Part shown: one piece after another, positions 1 to 9,127 of the stretch
Position numbering within the stretch: position 1 is the first letter of the stretch
How the letters are laid out: each line of letters opens with the position of its first letter
Assembly: GCF_030182585.1 (NCBI RefSeq)
Contig: NZ_JARXOW010000002.1
Span: 310,001 to 374,000 of the forward strand
Direction: 5' to 3'
From: Pedobacter faecalis
Lineage (GTDB): Bacteria > Bacteroidota > Bacteroidia > Sphingobacteriales > Sphingobacteriaceae
DNA length: 64,000 bases
Program-made: the position numbers and the translations under genes
The notes under the pieces: generated by a model
What the model was told of the DNA's origin: nothing
The model's database searches: none
What the model saw: only the letters and a program-made list of their open reading frames with translations

Positions 1-2
1 CC

Positions 3-3000
3 GCTTACGCGGAACCTCTTGCACGGATATCCCTGCAACAACTGTATCCTGCCATAAACCTTGAGGCCAATCAAACGAAAGACTCCTTAACGGTCGCGGT
101 GTCAAATCCGCATAAAGTGCCCTTCTGGTATACAGCATATACAGGCAAATCGGTCTTGTTCAGTGGTTATGGTAGTGGCTTAGACACCGCGCTGCGTTTG
201 CCGTCCGACAAAATTGCTACCGTTAATATCAGTTATGTTTGGGGGGGCTTGGTGCATACCGATCAGGCAGAAGCAGGATTTAATCAAGATCGGATCAATG
301 TTAAGCTCGACGCCCCGCGCATGGTATATCCCGGACAGGAAGTAAATATGCAGGTTAACCTTACCGATTATCTGGGGAGGCCGGTTCCGCAAACAGATGT
401 GACCGCCCTGGCCTATACCACCAAGTTCGGATTTAACAGTTTACCTGCCCTGCCAGGCTTTCATACAGATAAGCCCTTGAAGTCTTATCCGCCTACGAAA
501 TCACTTATGCTATTCGGTGCCGAAGGGGAAGCCGCGTTAGACTGGGAAAAGCTGGGTAAACAACTACAGTTGGACACTGCCCAGTATTTCAGATTTGTAA
601 ACACTAAAGACAGGTACCTGATTGAAGAAGACTATGCAGACAGCATGGCGGTAGTAGCTCCATTCGCCGTGGCAAACGGAGCCATCCAGCCGGCGCATAT
701 TGTTTACATCGACGAAATACCGGTGTTTTTCAGCCAGACCAACCAGCTCCAGCGGTACGCGTTCCGTGTAAAACCAGGCAGACATAGCATCAGAATCCGT
801 ACGCTCAACCGCACCATTGCCGACGATAATGTTACCTTGAAAGCCGGTAAGAAAACCATTATCAGTTTTTCAGCTGACACCACAAACCAAGAGGCGAGGG
901 TCGTTAGCCGCCTAAATACGCTAACTGACAATGAGGCCGCAGAACTGATGCGATATATGGTTCGCGTACACGATAACTTCAGGGGCCGGAAAACCATCAT
1001 TTCTGCCGATGGGATGGAGACCTCCTATTATACGCAATTGTCGCCCGGAGTACCTCCCGACAAGCTCCTGGGGCCTTACCGGGGGTTGAACATGGACATC
1101 CGGTCAGACAGTTCCAGTTATGCCTTTTCGCGAGAGTGGGGGTATACCTATACATTCAAACCCGGACTCATCAAACAGAAGTCGTACGGAAGCACATTTG
1201 GTTTCGAACCGGAGCTAAACAGAGTCCCGGCTCCCGCTTTCGCTTCCGACTATAAGCAATATCCGTTGCGGAAAGGTGATGTAGATAGCATATGGAACGA
1301 GCTGCTCAATCAGCGTAGCTGTGTAAGTCCTTTTTTCCAAACATTCAGTTTCGAAAATGTACCTAGAACGGCACGGTTGCTGATGAATCTCGATTCTTCC
1401 GTAACAAAAGGGCGCCCTTACGTCAAAAACCTGCTTATTTACCAGCCGGGTAACCCTGACTTTATTCAGAATGTGCCTGGCAACTATATAAATGACGTGA
1501 TGCATTTACCCGCCGGCCGTTACAACGCTGTGTATATCTTCCAGGACAACAGCTTCTTTGAGGCAAAAGATATCGATGTGCCCGGGCATGGAACCAGCTA
1601 TCGCCTTTGGAATAACCAACTGGTTATTCCGCAAAACGAACTGACCAGCGCTATCGATTCCCTATTTAAAACCGCGTCATTTTATGAAGATCGTTATAGT
1701 ACTGTTGAATTACAGCAGCGTATCTTAGGTCTGCTATACGCGAAAGACTTGCCCGCTTCAGCGGTAAACTACACCATTAAAGGCCGGGTGCTCGACGCAG
1801 ATACGAAACTTCCGTTAGCAGATGCAGGAGTACAGCTCTTTGGTATAGGCGCATCCGTTAAAGCCGATCAATCAGGATATTTTACACTGAAAGGGCCAAA
1901 TAAAGGGCACCTCTTATTTACACATACGGGTTATCTAACAAAATATTTCCCTATACGCGCCGACTCCGCTATGGTTATTCTGCTAAAAGAAGTCAGGAAT
2001 GGAATGAATGAGGTTGTCGTCCGGGGTTACACTAAGCGATCCCGTGAGCAAACAACAGGCTCATCCTATACCGTATCAGGCGCTGAGATAGGGGCCCCTG
2101 GCCTTAAAGGATCTGTGGGTGTCCGGGGACTCAATGTCGTATCGCCGCCTCCCGCGGGGCTGCCGGGAAACTCGCTCATTATAGTCAACAATCTTCCTTA
2201 TCAGGGCCGGGTTGAAGACATACCAGCAGAAAGCATTGCCACGCTAAATGTGTTGAGAGGTGCTGAAGCAACGACCATTTACGGTAGCGCGGGTAAGAAT
2301 GGCGTTATTCTAATCACCACCGTGCCTGGAGCTAGCCTTCCTGGGATGGCAAATACCCTTGAGCCACAGAAACCGACCCTTCGTACAAGGTTCTCCGACT
2401 ATGCTTTTTGGCAACCAAGGCTGCTAACTGATGATAGGGGTATTGCACGTTTCAAAGTGCGTTTCCCAGATGATATCACCAGTTGGTCAGCGCAAGTTAT
2501 CGCGATTAATGGAAGGAAGCAGAGCGGAATGGCAACAGAAACCATCAAATCCTTTAAATCGTTGAGCGCTAATCTCGTATCACCGTCTTTTGCCGTTTCA
2601 GGTGACAGCCTCAGCATGATAGGTAAGTTGATGAATTACAACAGCTTCACTGAACAGGTTCAGCGCAGGTTTAGCTACAACGGCAATCCGTTAATGGAAG
2701 GAAATGTGGATCTTAAAAACGCCTGGCTCGACACCGTCAAAATTGTTGCGCAAATGGGAATGCAGCGCAGTCACCCTATTGCCGCCGACAGTCTCAGTTT
2801 CGAGTACAGCATGCAGCAGGAAAACGGATACTTCGACGGGGAACTCAGGAAAATACCTTTGTTGCCTAAGGGAACCACGGAAACCAGCGGTGTTTTTGAT
2901 GTGCTTAACCGTGACACCTCAGTAAGCTACACTTTCGACGCTGGTCTGGGTAAAATCACCCTGCGTGCAGAGGCCTCCGTTTTTCCCGTGCTGCTCGACG

Positions 3001-4307
3001 AGATCGATAAACTTCGCAATTATGAGTATCTGTGCAACGAACAGATGGCTTCCAAACTGAAAGCATTGCTGCTCGAAAAAGCCGTGCGCAAGTATTTGGG
3101 CGAGACGTTTAGGGAAGATCCGAACATCAGCATGCTGCTTAAAAAACTTCATGAGAACAAGAAGCCTCAGGGAACCTGGGGCTGGTGGAGAGACAGCCAG
3201 GAAGAAATATGGATCAGTCTCCATGTCGTTGAAGCATTGCTCATGGCAGAAAAAGCCGGTTACCCCATACAGCTCGACAGGATGGCGCTATATGCGTATT
3301 TCCAGAATACCATCGAAACAAAGCCCATCTTCCAACAGATTCAGATCCTGAAGCTCATGATGATGCTCGACAACAAGCCTTATACAGCAGAATTTATATC
3401 GCGGGCCGACAAGCAGGTCAGCAAACGCTCGATTCCTTTGCAGGAGGCCCTGGAGCTTATGTTGCTTAAACAGAAAGCCGGACTCGATATAGATATCAAA
3501 TGGCTCCTTAATCGCAAAAAGCAAACCATGTTCGGTGCAAGTTACTGGGGCAGCTCAGATTATGCCTTCTGGGACAACAGCATACAGAATACCCTGCTGG
3601 CCTACCGAATATTGAAAGGCCAGGATGGCTACGCGCAAGAACTCGACCGCATCATCCGGTACTTTCTGGAGCAGCGTAAAGAGGGGCAGTGGCGCAACAC
3701 CTATGAATCGTCGCTCATTCTGGAAACGATTCTGCCCGACCTTATGATGGGCGGCCAAAAGCCTGTACCTCCGGCCATCGTGCTGAATAAAACAGAGACA
3801 GTGAATGTGTTCCCTTATACGAAGACGTTCGAAGCGTCCAAGCTAACAGTCGACCATAAAGGAACCACACCAGTTTACCTTACGGCTTTCCAGCAGTTCA
3901 ATAATCCGGATCCCGACAAGCGCAGTAAAGACTTTACCGTAAATACCTCGATGCTGCAAGGGGGGACAGTGGTGAAAAGTCTCAAGGCCGGAACTTCCAC
4001 TACATTAAGGGTAGAAGTAGAGGTACGTGCAGATGCCGATTATGTCATGATCGAAGTACCCATTCCTGCCGGATGCTCTTATGAAAGCAAACCCCAAAAT
4101 TATTGGGGTGCAGAAACACATCGGGAGTATTTCAAGCATAAGACCTCGATCTTCTGCACAAAGCTTCGCCAGGGAAAATACACCTTTAACATTCAACTCC
4201 TGCCAAGGTATTCCGGAGTTTACACGCTCAACCCAGCAAAGGCCGAGATGATGTACTTTCCTGTCTTTTACGGAAGGGAAGGCATGAAGAAAGTGAGTAT
4301 TCAATAA
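3..4307 (+). CDS. alpha-2-macroglobulin family protein with embedded TonB plug-like module (5' partial)
   Basis: The frame is open from base 3 with no start visible, so the gene begins left of the window; 1434 codons remain. In order (numbered from base 3) I see MG-type beta domains, a carboxypeptidase-regulatory-like domain near 588-660 (YTIKGRVLDADTKLPLADAG), a TonB plug-like segment near 667-776 (NEVVVRGY, VRGLNVVSPPP, ESIATLNVLRGAEATTIYG, GVILITT), the A2M domain (FWQPRLLTDDRGIARFKVRFP), and a helical thioester domain. The thioester motif is intact: YEYLCNEQMASKL with the CxEQ Cys at 3033-3035 and Gln at 3042-3044. Bacterial A2Ms are envelope protease traps or colonisation factors. The plug segment follows no beta-barrel, so it is not a transporter; it may be a surface or protein-interaction module (inference). 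The gene converges on the WD40 gene with a 6-nt gap and no clear terminator. Confidence 0.88.
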   Translation, partial: AYAEPLARISLQQLYPAINLEANQTKDSLTVAVSNPHKVPFWYTAYTGKSVLFSGYGSGLDTALRLPSDKIATVNISYVWGGLVHTDQAEAGFNQDRINVKLDAPRMVYPGQEVNMQVNLTDYLGRPVPQTDVTALAYTTKFGFNSLPALPGFHTDKPLKSYPPTKSLMLFGAEGEAALDWEKLGKQLQLDTAQYFRFVNTKDRYLIEEDYADSMAVVAPFAVANGAIQPAHIVYIDEIPVFFSQTNQLQRYAFRVKPGRHSIRIRTLNRTIADDNVTLKAGKKTIISFSADTTNQEARVVSRLNTLTDNEAAELMRYMVRVHDNFRGRKTIISADGMETSYYTQLSPGVPPDKLLGPYRGLNMDIRSDSSSYAFSREWGYTYTFKPGLIKQKSYGSTFGFEPELNRVPAPAFASDYKQYPLRKGDVDSIWNELLNQRSCVSPFFQTFSFENVPRTARLLMNLDSSVTKGRPYVKNLLIYQPGNPDFIQNVPGNYINDVMHLPAGRYNAVYIFQDNSFFEAKDIDVPGHGTSYRLWNNQLVIPQNELTSAIDSLFKTASFYEDRYSTVELQQRILGLLYAKDLPASAVNYTIKGRVLDADTKLPLADAGVQLFGIGASVKADQSGYFTLKGPNKGHLLFTHTGYLTKYFPIRADSAMVILLKEVRNGMNEVVVRGYTKRSREQTTGSSYTVSGAEIGAPGLKGSVGVRGLNVVSPPPAGLPGNSLIIVNNLPYQGRVEDIPAESIATLNVLRGAEATTIYGSAGKNGVILITTVPGASLPGMANTLEPQKPTLRTRFSDYAFWQPRLLTDDRGIARFKVRFPDDITSWSAQVIAINGRKQSGMATETIKSFKSLSANLVSPSFAVSGDSLSMIGKLMNYNSFTEQVQRRFSYNGNPLMEGNVDLKNAWLDTVKIVAQMGMQRSHPIAADSLSFEYSMQQENGYFDGELRKIPLLPKGTTETSGVFDVLNRDTSVSYTFDAGLGKITLRAEASVFPVLLDEIDKLRNYEYLCNEQMASKLKALLLEKAVRKYLGETFREDPNISMLLKKLHENKKPQGTWGWWRDSQEEIWISLHVVEALLMAEKAGYPIQLDRMALYAYFQNTIETKPIFQQIQILKLMMMLDNKPYTAEFISRADKQVSKRSIPLQEALELMLLKQKAGLDIDIKWLLNRKKQTMFGASYWGSSDYAFWDNSIQNTLLAYRILKGQDGYAQELDRIIRYFLEQRKEGQWRNTYESSLILETILPDLMMGGQKPVPPAIVLNKTETVNVFPYTKTFEASKLTVDHKGTTPVYLTAFQQFNNPDPDKRSKDFTVNTSMLQGGTVVKSLKAGTSTTLRVEVEVRADADYVMIEVPIPAGCSYESKPQNYWGAETHREYFKHKTSIFCTKLRQGKYTFNIQLLPRYSGVYTLNPAKAEMMYFPVFYGREGMKKVSIQ

Positions 4308-4313
4308 AGAAGT

Positions 4314-5219
4314 TTAGCGGCGACCGGTAAACGCCCAGGTCATCACCTGCCGGTCGTCGCCCGTTGAGATCAGAAATTTGCCATCCGGAGTCCACAGGAG
4401 CTTGTTCACAGAGTGCTTGTGGCCTTCTGTGTCCTTTTCCAGACTTAAGATCTTGTAAAGCCTGAAATCCTGACCGCTCCACAATTTAATGCTCTTATCC
4501 TGGCTGCAGGTAGCAAATACCGGAAGGTCCGGATGAAACACAATACTGTATACGGCGAACATATGTGCGGCGACCGTCTGTACCTCACGATACTCAGGAA
4601 GGCTCCAGATCTTTAAGCGGGCATCCCTGCTTCCCGAAATCAGGTAAGTTCCATCTGGGGCATATGAGAGGGCCGTGATGGCATATTCATGCGCCTTTAT
4701 CTCCTGTTGAAGTCCGTAGTCGAAAGAATTGTATACCCTGATCACACCGTCTTTACAGCCCAGCGCCAGTTCCTTTTCATCTCTGCTCAGCGCAATCACG
4801 CGTACGGTATTGTCAAGCACCTTAAACTCGTAGACCAGGCTAAAGTCATTAATCGACCAAACCGCCACCGTGCCGTCTTCACCGGTGCTCAGCAATTCGT
4901 TTTTAGAACGGATTACCCGAAGATCAAAGACTGCTTTCTGATGATGCGCCAGACGCGCAATGATCTTTTCTTGCTCTAGATCCAACACCAGGATCAGCCC
5001 ATTTTTTTGAGCGATGAAGAGCGTATCCTCATGCCTGCACATGGCATATACCGAACTTTGCAGCGGAACCAGTACTTTAATGAAAGCCAGCTCGGTGAGC
5101 GACCACTTTACGACACCTTTGTCGTTACCGGCGCTGTAAAACGTACCAGCTTCCACACCATCGGCCAGCGTGTATACCGGGTTCTGGTGGCCGCCGAAGG
5201 TATGATGGTGGGTTAGCAT
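4314..5219 (-). CDS. WD40-repeat protein, last gene of the his operon
   Basis: This 301-aa protein consists almost wholly of WD40 repeats. I count seven units, enough for one closed seven-bladed propeller; clear ones end in VAVWSI, LKIWSL, IKLWSG and VMTWAF, with GH/H-D spacing such as SGSRDARLKIW and ATCSQDKSIKLW. No signal peptide or membrane segment is present, so it should be cytoplasmic. It starts 2 nt after the hisIE stop codon and so is almost certainly cotranscribed with the histidine genes, though WD40 proteins are scaffolds with no known step in histidine synthesis. Its N-terminus, MLTHHHTFGGH, has several His codons, probably by chance. The exact function is unknown. Confidence 0.85.
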   Translation of the reverse strand: MLTHHHTFGGHQNPVYTLADGVEAGTFYSAGNDKGVVKWSLTELAFIKVLVPLQSSVYAMCRHEDTLFIAQKNGLILVLDLEQEKIIARLAHHQKAVFDLRVIRSKNELLSTGEDGTVAVWSINDFSLVYEFKVLDNTVRVIALSRDEKELALGCKDGVIRVYNSFDYGLQQEIKAHEYAITALSYAPDGTYLISGSRDARLKIWSLPEYREVQTVAAHMFAVYSIVFHPDLPVFATCSQDKSIKLWSGQDFRLYKILSLEKDTEGHKHSVNKLLWTPDGKFLISTGDDRQVMTWAFTGRR

Positions 5220-5221
5220 AT

Positions 5222-5809
5222 TTATTTATGACGTCCTTCCAGGTTAAGCCCCAGGTCGGCCAAAGTTTTTCCTTTTTCCCGGAGCAGTACCAGCAGGTGA
5301 AAGATCAGGTCAGAACTCTCATTGATAAAGTCCGAGTCTGTTTCCGCAAGTGCAGCAATCACCGTTTCCACACCTTCTTCGCCCACTTTCTGGGCAATCT
5401 TATTTAAGCCTTTGTTGCGCAGCTTATTTACATAAGACTCAGCAGAAGGGTTTTCGTACCTGTCGGCAATGATTTGTTCCAGCTTAAAGATGAAGTTATG
5501 GTTATAGTCCGTTTTAAAACAGCTGCGTGAGCCCGTATGGCAGGTCGGGCCTACAGGGCTAACCTTAATCAGCAGGGTATCGTTATCGCAGTCTATATGC
5601 GTTTCTTTCACAAACAGGAAATTGCCGCTTTCCTCGCCTTTGGTCCACAACCGCTTCTTGCTGCGGGAAAAGAAAGTGACTTTACCCTCCGCCTGCGTCT
5701 TATCCCATGCTTCCTGGTTCATATAACCCAGCATGAGCACTTCAAGTGTCTTTTCATCCTGTATAATCACCGGAACCATGCCGCCGGTCTTTTCAAAATC
5801 TATCTTCAT
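5222..5809 (-). CDS. hisIE: bifunctional phosphoribosyl-AMP cyclohydrolase / phosphoribosyl-ATP pyrophosphatase
   Basis: Histidine synthesis steps 2 and 3: PR-ATP is hydrolysed to PR-AMP, then the ring is opened to ProFAR. Residues about 1-105 are the HisI cyclohydrolase domain, with the zinc/catalytic motifs [10 protein letters not shown] and CHTGSRSCF. Residues about 110-190 are the helical HisE (MazG-like) domain, with the acidic motif [12 protein letters not shown] and [13 protein letters not shown]. At 195 aa it has the usual length of a HisIE fusion. Its ATG overlaps the hisF stop by one base (TAATG), which indicates translational coupling. Confidence 0.96.
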   Translation of the reverse strand: MKIDFEKTGGMVPVIIQDEKTLEVLMLGYMNQEAWDKTQAEGKVTFFSRSKKRLWTKGEESGNFLFVKETHIDCDNDTLLIKVSPVGPTCHTGSRSCFKTDYNHNFIFKLEQIIADRYENPSAESYVNKLRNKGLNKIAQKVGEEGVETVIAALAETDSDFINESSDLIFHLLVLLREKGKTLADLGLNLEGRHK

Positions 5810-6564
5810 TACAGCCTTACAGGTATGTTGTGTTTCTTTAGTTCTTTCTTTAATTCCGGAATAGGTATCTCACCAAAATGAAATACAGATGCCGCAAGCG
5901 CAGCATCAACGCCAGTTTTCTGGAACACCTCTGTAAAATGTTCCATCTTGCCGGCTCCGCCCGAAGCAATAACCGGAATGTTTATTGAACGCGATATTTT
6001 ATCGAGCAGCGGACAGTCAAATCCGTTCTTCGTGCCGTCATGATCCATCGAAGTCAGTAGAATCTCGCCCGCACCCAGGCTTTCCGCCTCAATAATCCAG
6101 TCTTCCGTTTGCAGCTCCGTAATCAATCTGCCTCCGTTCAGGTGTACCATGTTCCGGCCGTCAACCAGCTTAGTGTCTACGGCAACCACCACAAACTGTA
6201 CACCGAAAGCATTTGCCAGTTCTGCAATCAGCGAAGGATCCCTGACCGCCGCAGAATTAATGCTGATCTTGTCGGCCCCCGAATTCAGCAGGGCCTCAGC
6301 ATCAGCAACGGAAGTAATCCCTCCGCCTATGGTAAACGGAATATTCAGTTGCCTGGCTACCGCCTTCACCATCTCAATGGTCGTACCCCGGCGTTCATGT
6401 GTAGCCGTAATGTCCAGGAATACCAGTTCATCAGCACCCTGCTGCGCGTATTGCCAGGCCAATTCCACAGGGTCACCGGCATCCTTCAGGTCAACAAAAT
6501 TAACGCCTTTTACAGTACGGCCGTCCTTAACATCCAGGCAGGGAATAATGCGTTTGCTTAACAT
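5809..6564 (-). CDS. hisF: imidazole glycerol phosphate synthase, cyclase subunit
   Basis: HisF uses ammonia delivered by HisH to convert PRFAR into imidazole glycerol phosphate and AICAR. The 251-aa TIM barrel is full length. It starts [21 protein letters not shown], with the catalytic Asp in CLDVKDGR, and has the second phosphate/catalytic region in [15 protein letters not shown] and the phosphate-binding [10 protein letters not shown]. It lies 21 nt downstream of hisA and overlaps hisIE by one base. Nothing is missing from the family's key motifs. Confidence 0.97.
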   Translation of the reverse strand: MLSKRIIPCLDVKDGRTVKGVNFVDLKDAGDPVELAWQYAQQGADELVFLDITATHERRGTTIEMVKAVARQLNIPFTIGGGITSVADAEALLNSGADKISINSAAVRDPSLIAELANAFGVQFVVVAVDTKLVDGRNMVHLNGGRLITELQTEDWIIEAESLGAGEILLTSMDHDGTKNGFDCPLLDKISRSINIPVIASGGAGKMEHFTEVFQKTGVDAALAASVFHFGEIPIPELKKELKKHNIPVRL

Positions 6565-6585
6565 GCTTTCTACTAATGCCTGTCT

Positions 6586-7335
6586 CTACAAGGAGGTCAT
6601 CTGTTTCAGGTTCCATTGCTTAATCTCCTCAATAGAGATGCGATTTTCGTAGATGGCTTTACCCACCACTACCGAGCGGATATCCAGCTTAGCCAGTTCT
6701 TCAATATCCGCCATGGAACTGATTCCGCCAGATGCGATCAGCTTGATAAAAGGAGAGTGGTCGAGCAGTTTTCTGTACAGATCTACCGCCGCACCGCCAA
6801 GCTTGCCGTCTTTATTGATGTCCGTGCACAAAAATCTGAAAAAGCCCAACTGCAGGCACTTATCCACATAGTCCATCAGCTTGATTGGCGAGCTTTCCAT
6901 CCAGCCGCTATACTTGATCACCTCATCAAGCACATCAATAGCGATCACGATGCGGTTTGCATAGTCATATTTCTTGCCCACTTCCGTGCTCAGTTCTTTC
7001 AGAAAGTTAGGATTGGTAATGGCCTGCGTACCCACGATCACCCGGTGTATTCCGGCATCAAGCAAGTCTGTCACCTGCTGTATGGTACGTATACCCCCCC
7101 CATACTGCACCCGCATGTCCGTTTTCTTAATGATATCAAATAAAGTCTTTTGATTGCTGAAATCGCCTTTGGCGCCATTCAGGTCAATGATGTGTATAAA
7201 CTCGGTACCGTTAGAGCGGTACGTATTAATCATGTCTTCTATCGAAACATCATACACTGTTTTCTGATCGTAGTCGCCCTCTCTTAGCCGGACCACCTTT
7301 CCGTCCAGTATATCAATTGCAGGAATTATATACAT
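6586..7335 (-). CDS. hisA: ProFAR isomerase
   Basis: HisA isomerises ProFAR to PRFAR (histidine pathway step 4). The 249-aa TIM barrel starts MYIIPAIDILDGKVVRL with the catalytic Asp in PAIDILDGK. It carries the phosphate-binding QYGGGIRTIQQV and the C-terminal LIASGGISSMADI followed by VVVGKAIYENRI. It sits between hisH (22-nt gap) and hisF (21-nt gap) on the same strand, as expected for the HisH-HisA-HisF block. An eight-C run in the plus strand near 7096 codes for the conserved Gly-Gly-Gly. Confidence 0.97.
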   Translation of the reverse strand: MYIIPAIDILDGKVVRLREGDYDQKTVYDVSIEDMINTYRSNGTEFIHIIDLNGAKGDFSNQKTLFDIIKKTDMRVQYGGGIRTIQQVTDLLDAGIHRVIVGTQAITNPNFLKELSTEVGKKYDYANRIVIAIDVLDEVIKYSGWMESSPIKLMDYVDKCLQLGFFRFLCTDINKDGKLGGAAVDLYRKLLDHSPFIKLIASGGISSMADIEELAKLDIRSVVVGKAIYENRISIEEIKQWNLKQMTSL

Positions 7336-7357
7336 TTTAGTGTTTTAAGTTTAAAAT

Positions 7358-7975
7358 TTACAGCCGCTCCGGGCATTCTAATTTTGAAAAGTTCTTCAAT
7401 AAACGTTCGCCGGCTGCCCCGGATTTTTCAGGATGAAACTGCACCCCGTAAAAGTTATCTTTCTGCACCCCCGCAGAGAAAGGCAGGCCATACTCCGCTG
7501 TAGCGATGTCAAAAATAGGGTTATATTCAATAAAGTACGAATGCACAAAATAAAATTGTGCATCAGGCGCAATGCCCTCAAACAGCGAATTGTTATGGTG
7601 GGCAACGTTATTCCAGCCCATATGCGGAATCTTAATGCCTTTTTCACGGTCAAACAAACGCGTTCTTACCGGAACCACAGCCATCATATCAGCATCCCCC
7701 TCTTCAGAGTGGGCGGTGAGCAGTTGCATGCCAACGCAAATACCCAGAACAGGCTTTTTTAATGCCTTAAGCGGCTTAATCAGTCCCGTTTGCTCCAGCT
7801 TCTTCATTGCGGCGCCGGCATGGCCCACACCAGGAATAATAATGTGCGTATACTTTTCCAGATCAGCTTCCTCATTCACCATCCCGTAGGCAATCCCTTG
7901 TCGTTCCAGTGCCGAAGTCAGGGAAAAGATATTTCCCGCACCATAGTTTACAATCCCGATCATATCGTTAGTCAA
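7358..7975 (-). CDS. hisH: imidazole glycerol phosphate synthase, glutamine amidotransferase subunit
   Basis: HisH hydrolyses glutamine and channels ammonia to HisF. The class I amidotransferase fold is complete: MIGIVNYGAGNIFSL at the N-terminus, nucleophile Cys in LGICVGMQLL, and catalytic His/Glu in GVQFHPEKSG. The longest frame begins with TTG at 7975, but an ATG four codons later at 7963 gives MIGIVNYGAG, the usual family N-terminus, so that start is more likely (201 aa). It follows hisB by about 17-30 nt. Converting PRFAR requires both HisH and HisF, and both are present in this operon. Confidence 0.95.
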   Translation of the reverse strand: MTNDMIGIVNYGAGNIFSLTSALERQGIAYGMVNEEADLEKYTHIIIPGVGHAGAAMKKLEQTGLIKPLKALKKPVLGICVGMQLLTAHSEEGDADMMAVVPVRTRLFDREKGIKIPHMGWNNVAHHNNSLFEGIAPDAQFYFVHSYFIEYNPIFDIATAEYGLPFSAGVQKDNFYGVQFHPEKSGAAGERLLKNFSKLECPERL

Positions 7976-7992
7976 TACACAAAGATAAGCAA

Positions 7993-9126
7993 TTATAATA
8001 CCCCTTTTGTACTTGGCAGTATCAGCTTCTCAGGATCCCGCTTTATCGCCATTTTAATGGCTTTTGCAAAGGCCTTGAAAATCGCCTCTATCTTATGATG
8101 CTCATTCTCACCCTCAGCTTTAATATTCAGGTTACACTTTGCCGCATCGGTAAACGATTTGAAGAAATGATAGAACATCTCCGTCGGCATATCGCCGACC
8201 TTTTCCCGTTTAAATTCCGCATCCCATACAATCCATGGACGCCCCCCGAAATCAATCGCCGCCTGGGCCAGACAATCGTCCATCGGCAAACAGAATCCGT
8301 ATCTTTCCAGGCCGAGTTTATTGCCAATGGCTTTTGCAAAAGCCTCACCCAGTGCAATACCCGTGTCTTCTATCGTATGGTGCTCGTCGATGTGCAGGTC
8401 GCCCTCCGTTTTAATGCTCAGGTCTACACTGCCGTGACGGGCAATCTGATCCAGCATATGATCAAAGAAATGCAGACCGGTAGAAACTTCCGCTTTTCCG
8501 GTACCGTCAAGATCAATAGCGATGGCTATTTTCGTCTCATTGGTATTACGCTCATGCTTTACCCGCCGGCTTCCCGCTTTCAGCATCGTGTAAATATCTT
8601 CCCATTTTTGCGTTTCCAGGGAAATATGCGCGCCCAGGGACTCCGCTTTCTCCAGCATCTCGCCCGATCCTAGGGCGTCATTATTACGCAGCCATATCGC
8701 TTTTGCGCCAAGGTTCTTCGCCAGGATCACATCATTGAGCCTGTCGCCAATCACATAAGAATTCGGCAGGTCAAAACCCTCGCCCAGAAAATGCTGCAGC
8801 AAACCCGTGTTCGGCTTGCGCGTAATTGCGTTCTCATTCGCAAAGGTCTTGTCAATAATCACCTCACTGAATACTACGCCTTCGCCCGCAAAGGTGTCCA
8901 TGATGAAATTATGCACCGGCCAGAAATTCTCCTCCGGATGTGAATCCGTTCCTAAACCATCCTGATTGGTCACCATCACCAGCGTGTAGTCAAGCTCTGC
9001 CGCAATCCTCGACAGGTAATACAAAGCCCGCGGATAAAATTCCAGCTTGGCAAATGAGTCAATCTGCTCATCTTCCGGTTCTTTGATCAGCGTGCCGTCA
9101 CGGTCTATAAAGAGTACTTTTTTCAT
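7993..9126 (-). CDS. hisB: bifunctional histidinol-phosphatase / imidazoleglycerol-phosphate dehydratase
   Basis: The protein catalyses steps 6 and 8 of histidine synthesis. Residues about 1-165 are a HAD phosphatase with the nucleophile motif DRDGTLI, the second motif VMVTNQDGLG, and GDRLNDVILAKNLGAKAIWL. Residues about 190-377 are the manganese-dependent dehydratase, with HFFDHMLDQIARHG, HHTIEDTGIALG and ENEHHKIEAIFKAFAKA. The fused form (377 aa) is common in Bacteroidota and gamma-proteobacteria. It lies 1 nt after hisC. Confidence 0.96.
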   Translation of the reverse strand: MKKVLFIDRDGTLIKEPEDEQIDSFAKLEFYPRALYYLSRIAAELDYTLVMVTNQDGLGTDSHPEENFWPVHNFIMDTFAGEGVVFSEVIIDKTFANENAITRKPNTGLLQHFLGEGFDLPNSYVIGDRLNDVILAKNLGAKAIWLRNNDALGSGEMLEKAESLGAHISLETQKWEDIYTMLKAGSRRVKHERNTNETKIAIAIDLDGTGKAEVSTGLHFFDHMLDQIARHGSVDLSIKTEGDLHIDEHHTIEDTGIALGEAFAKAIGNKLGLERYGFCLPMDDCLAQAAIDFGGRPWIVWDAEFKREKVGDMPTEMFYHFFKSFTDAAKCNLNIKAEGENEHHKIEAIFKAFAKAIKMAIKRDPEKLILPSTKGVL

Positions 9127-9127
9127 G

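Noticed and set aside
7985..8000. TATCTTTG on the minus strand before hisH as an internal promoter
   Set aside because: No TTG at suitable spacing; it lies inside the packed operon.
8095..8673. Antisense frame within hisB
   Set aside because: hisB motifs are complete on the minus strand; no family signal in the antisense frame.
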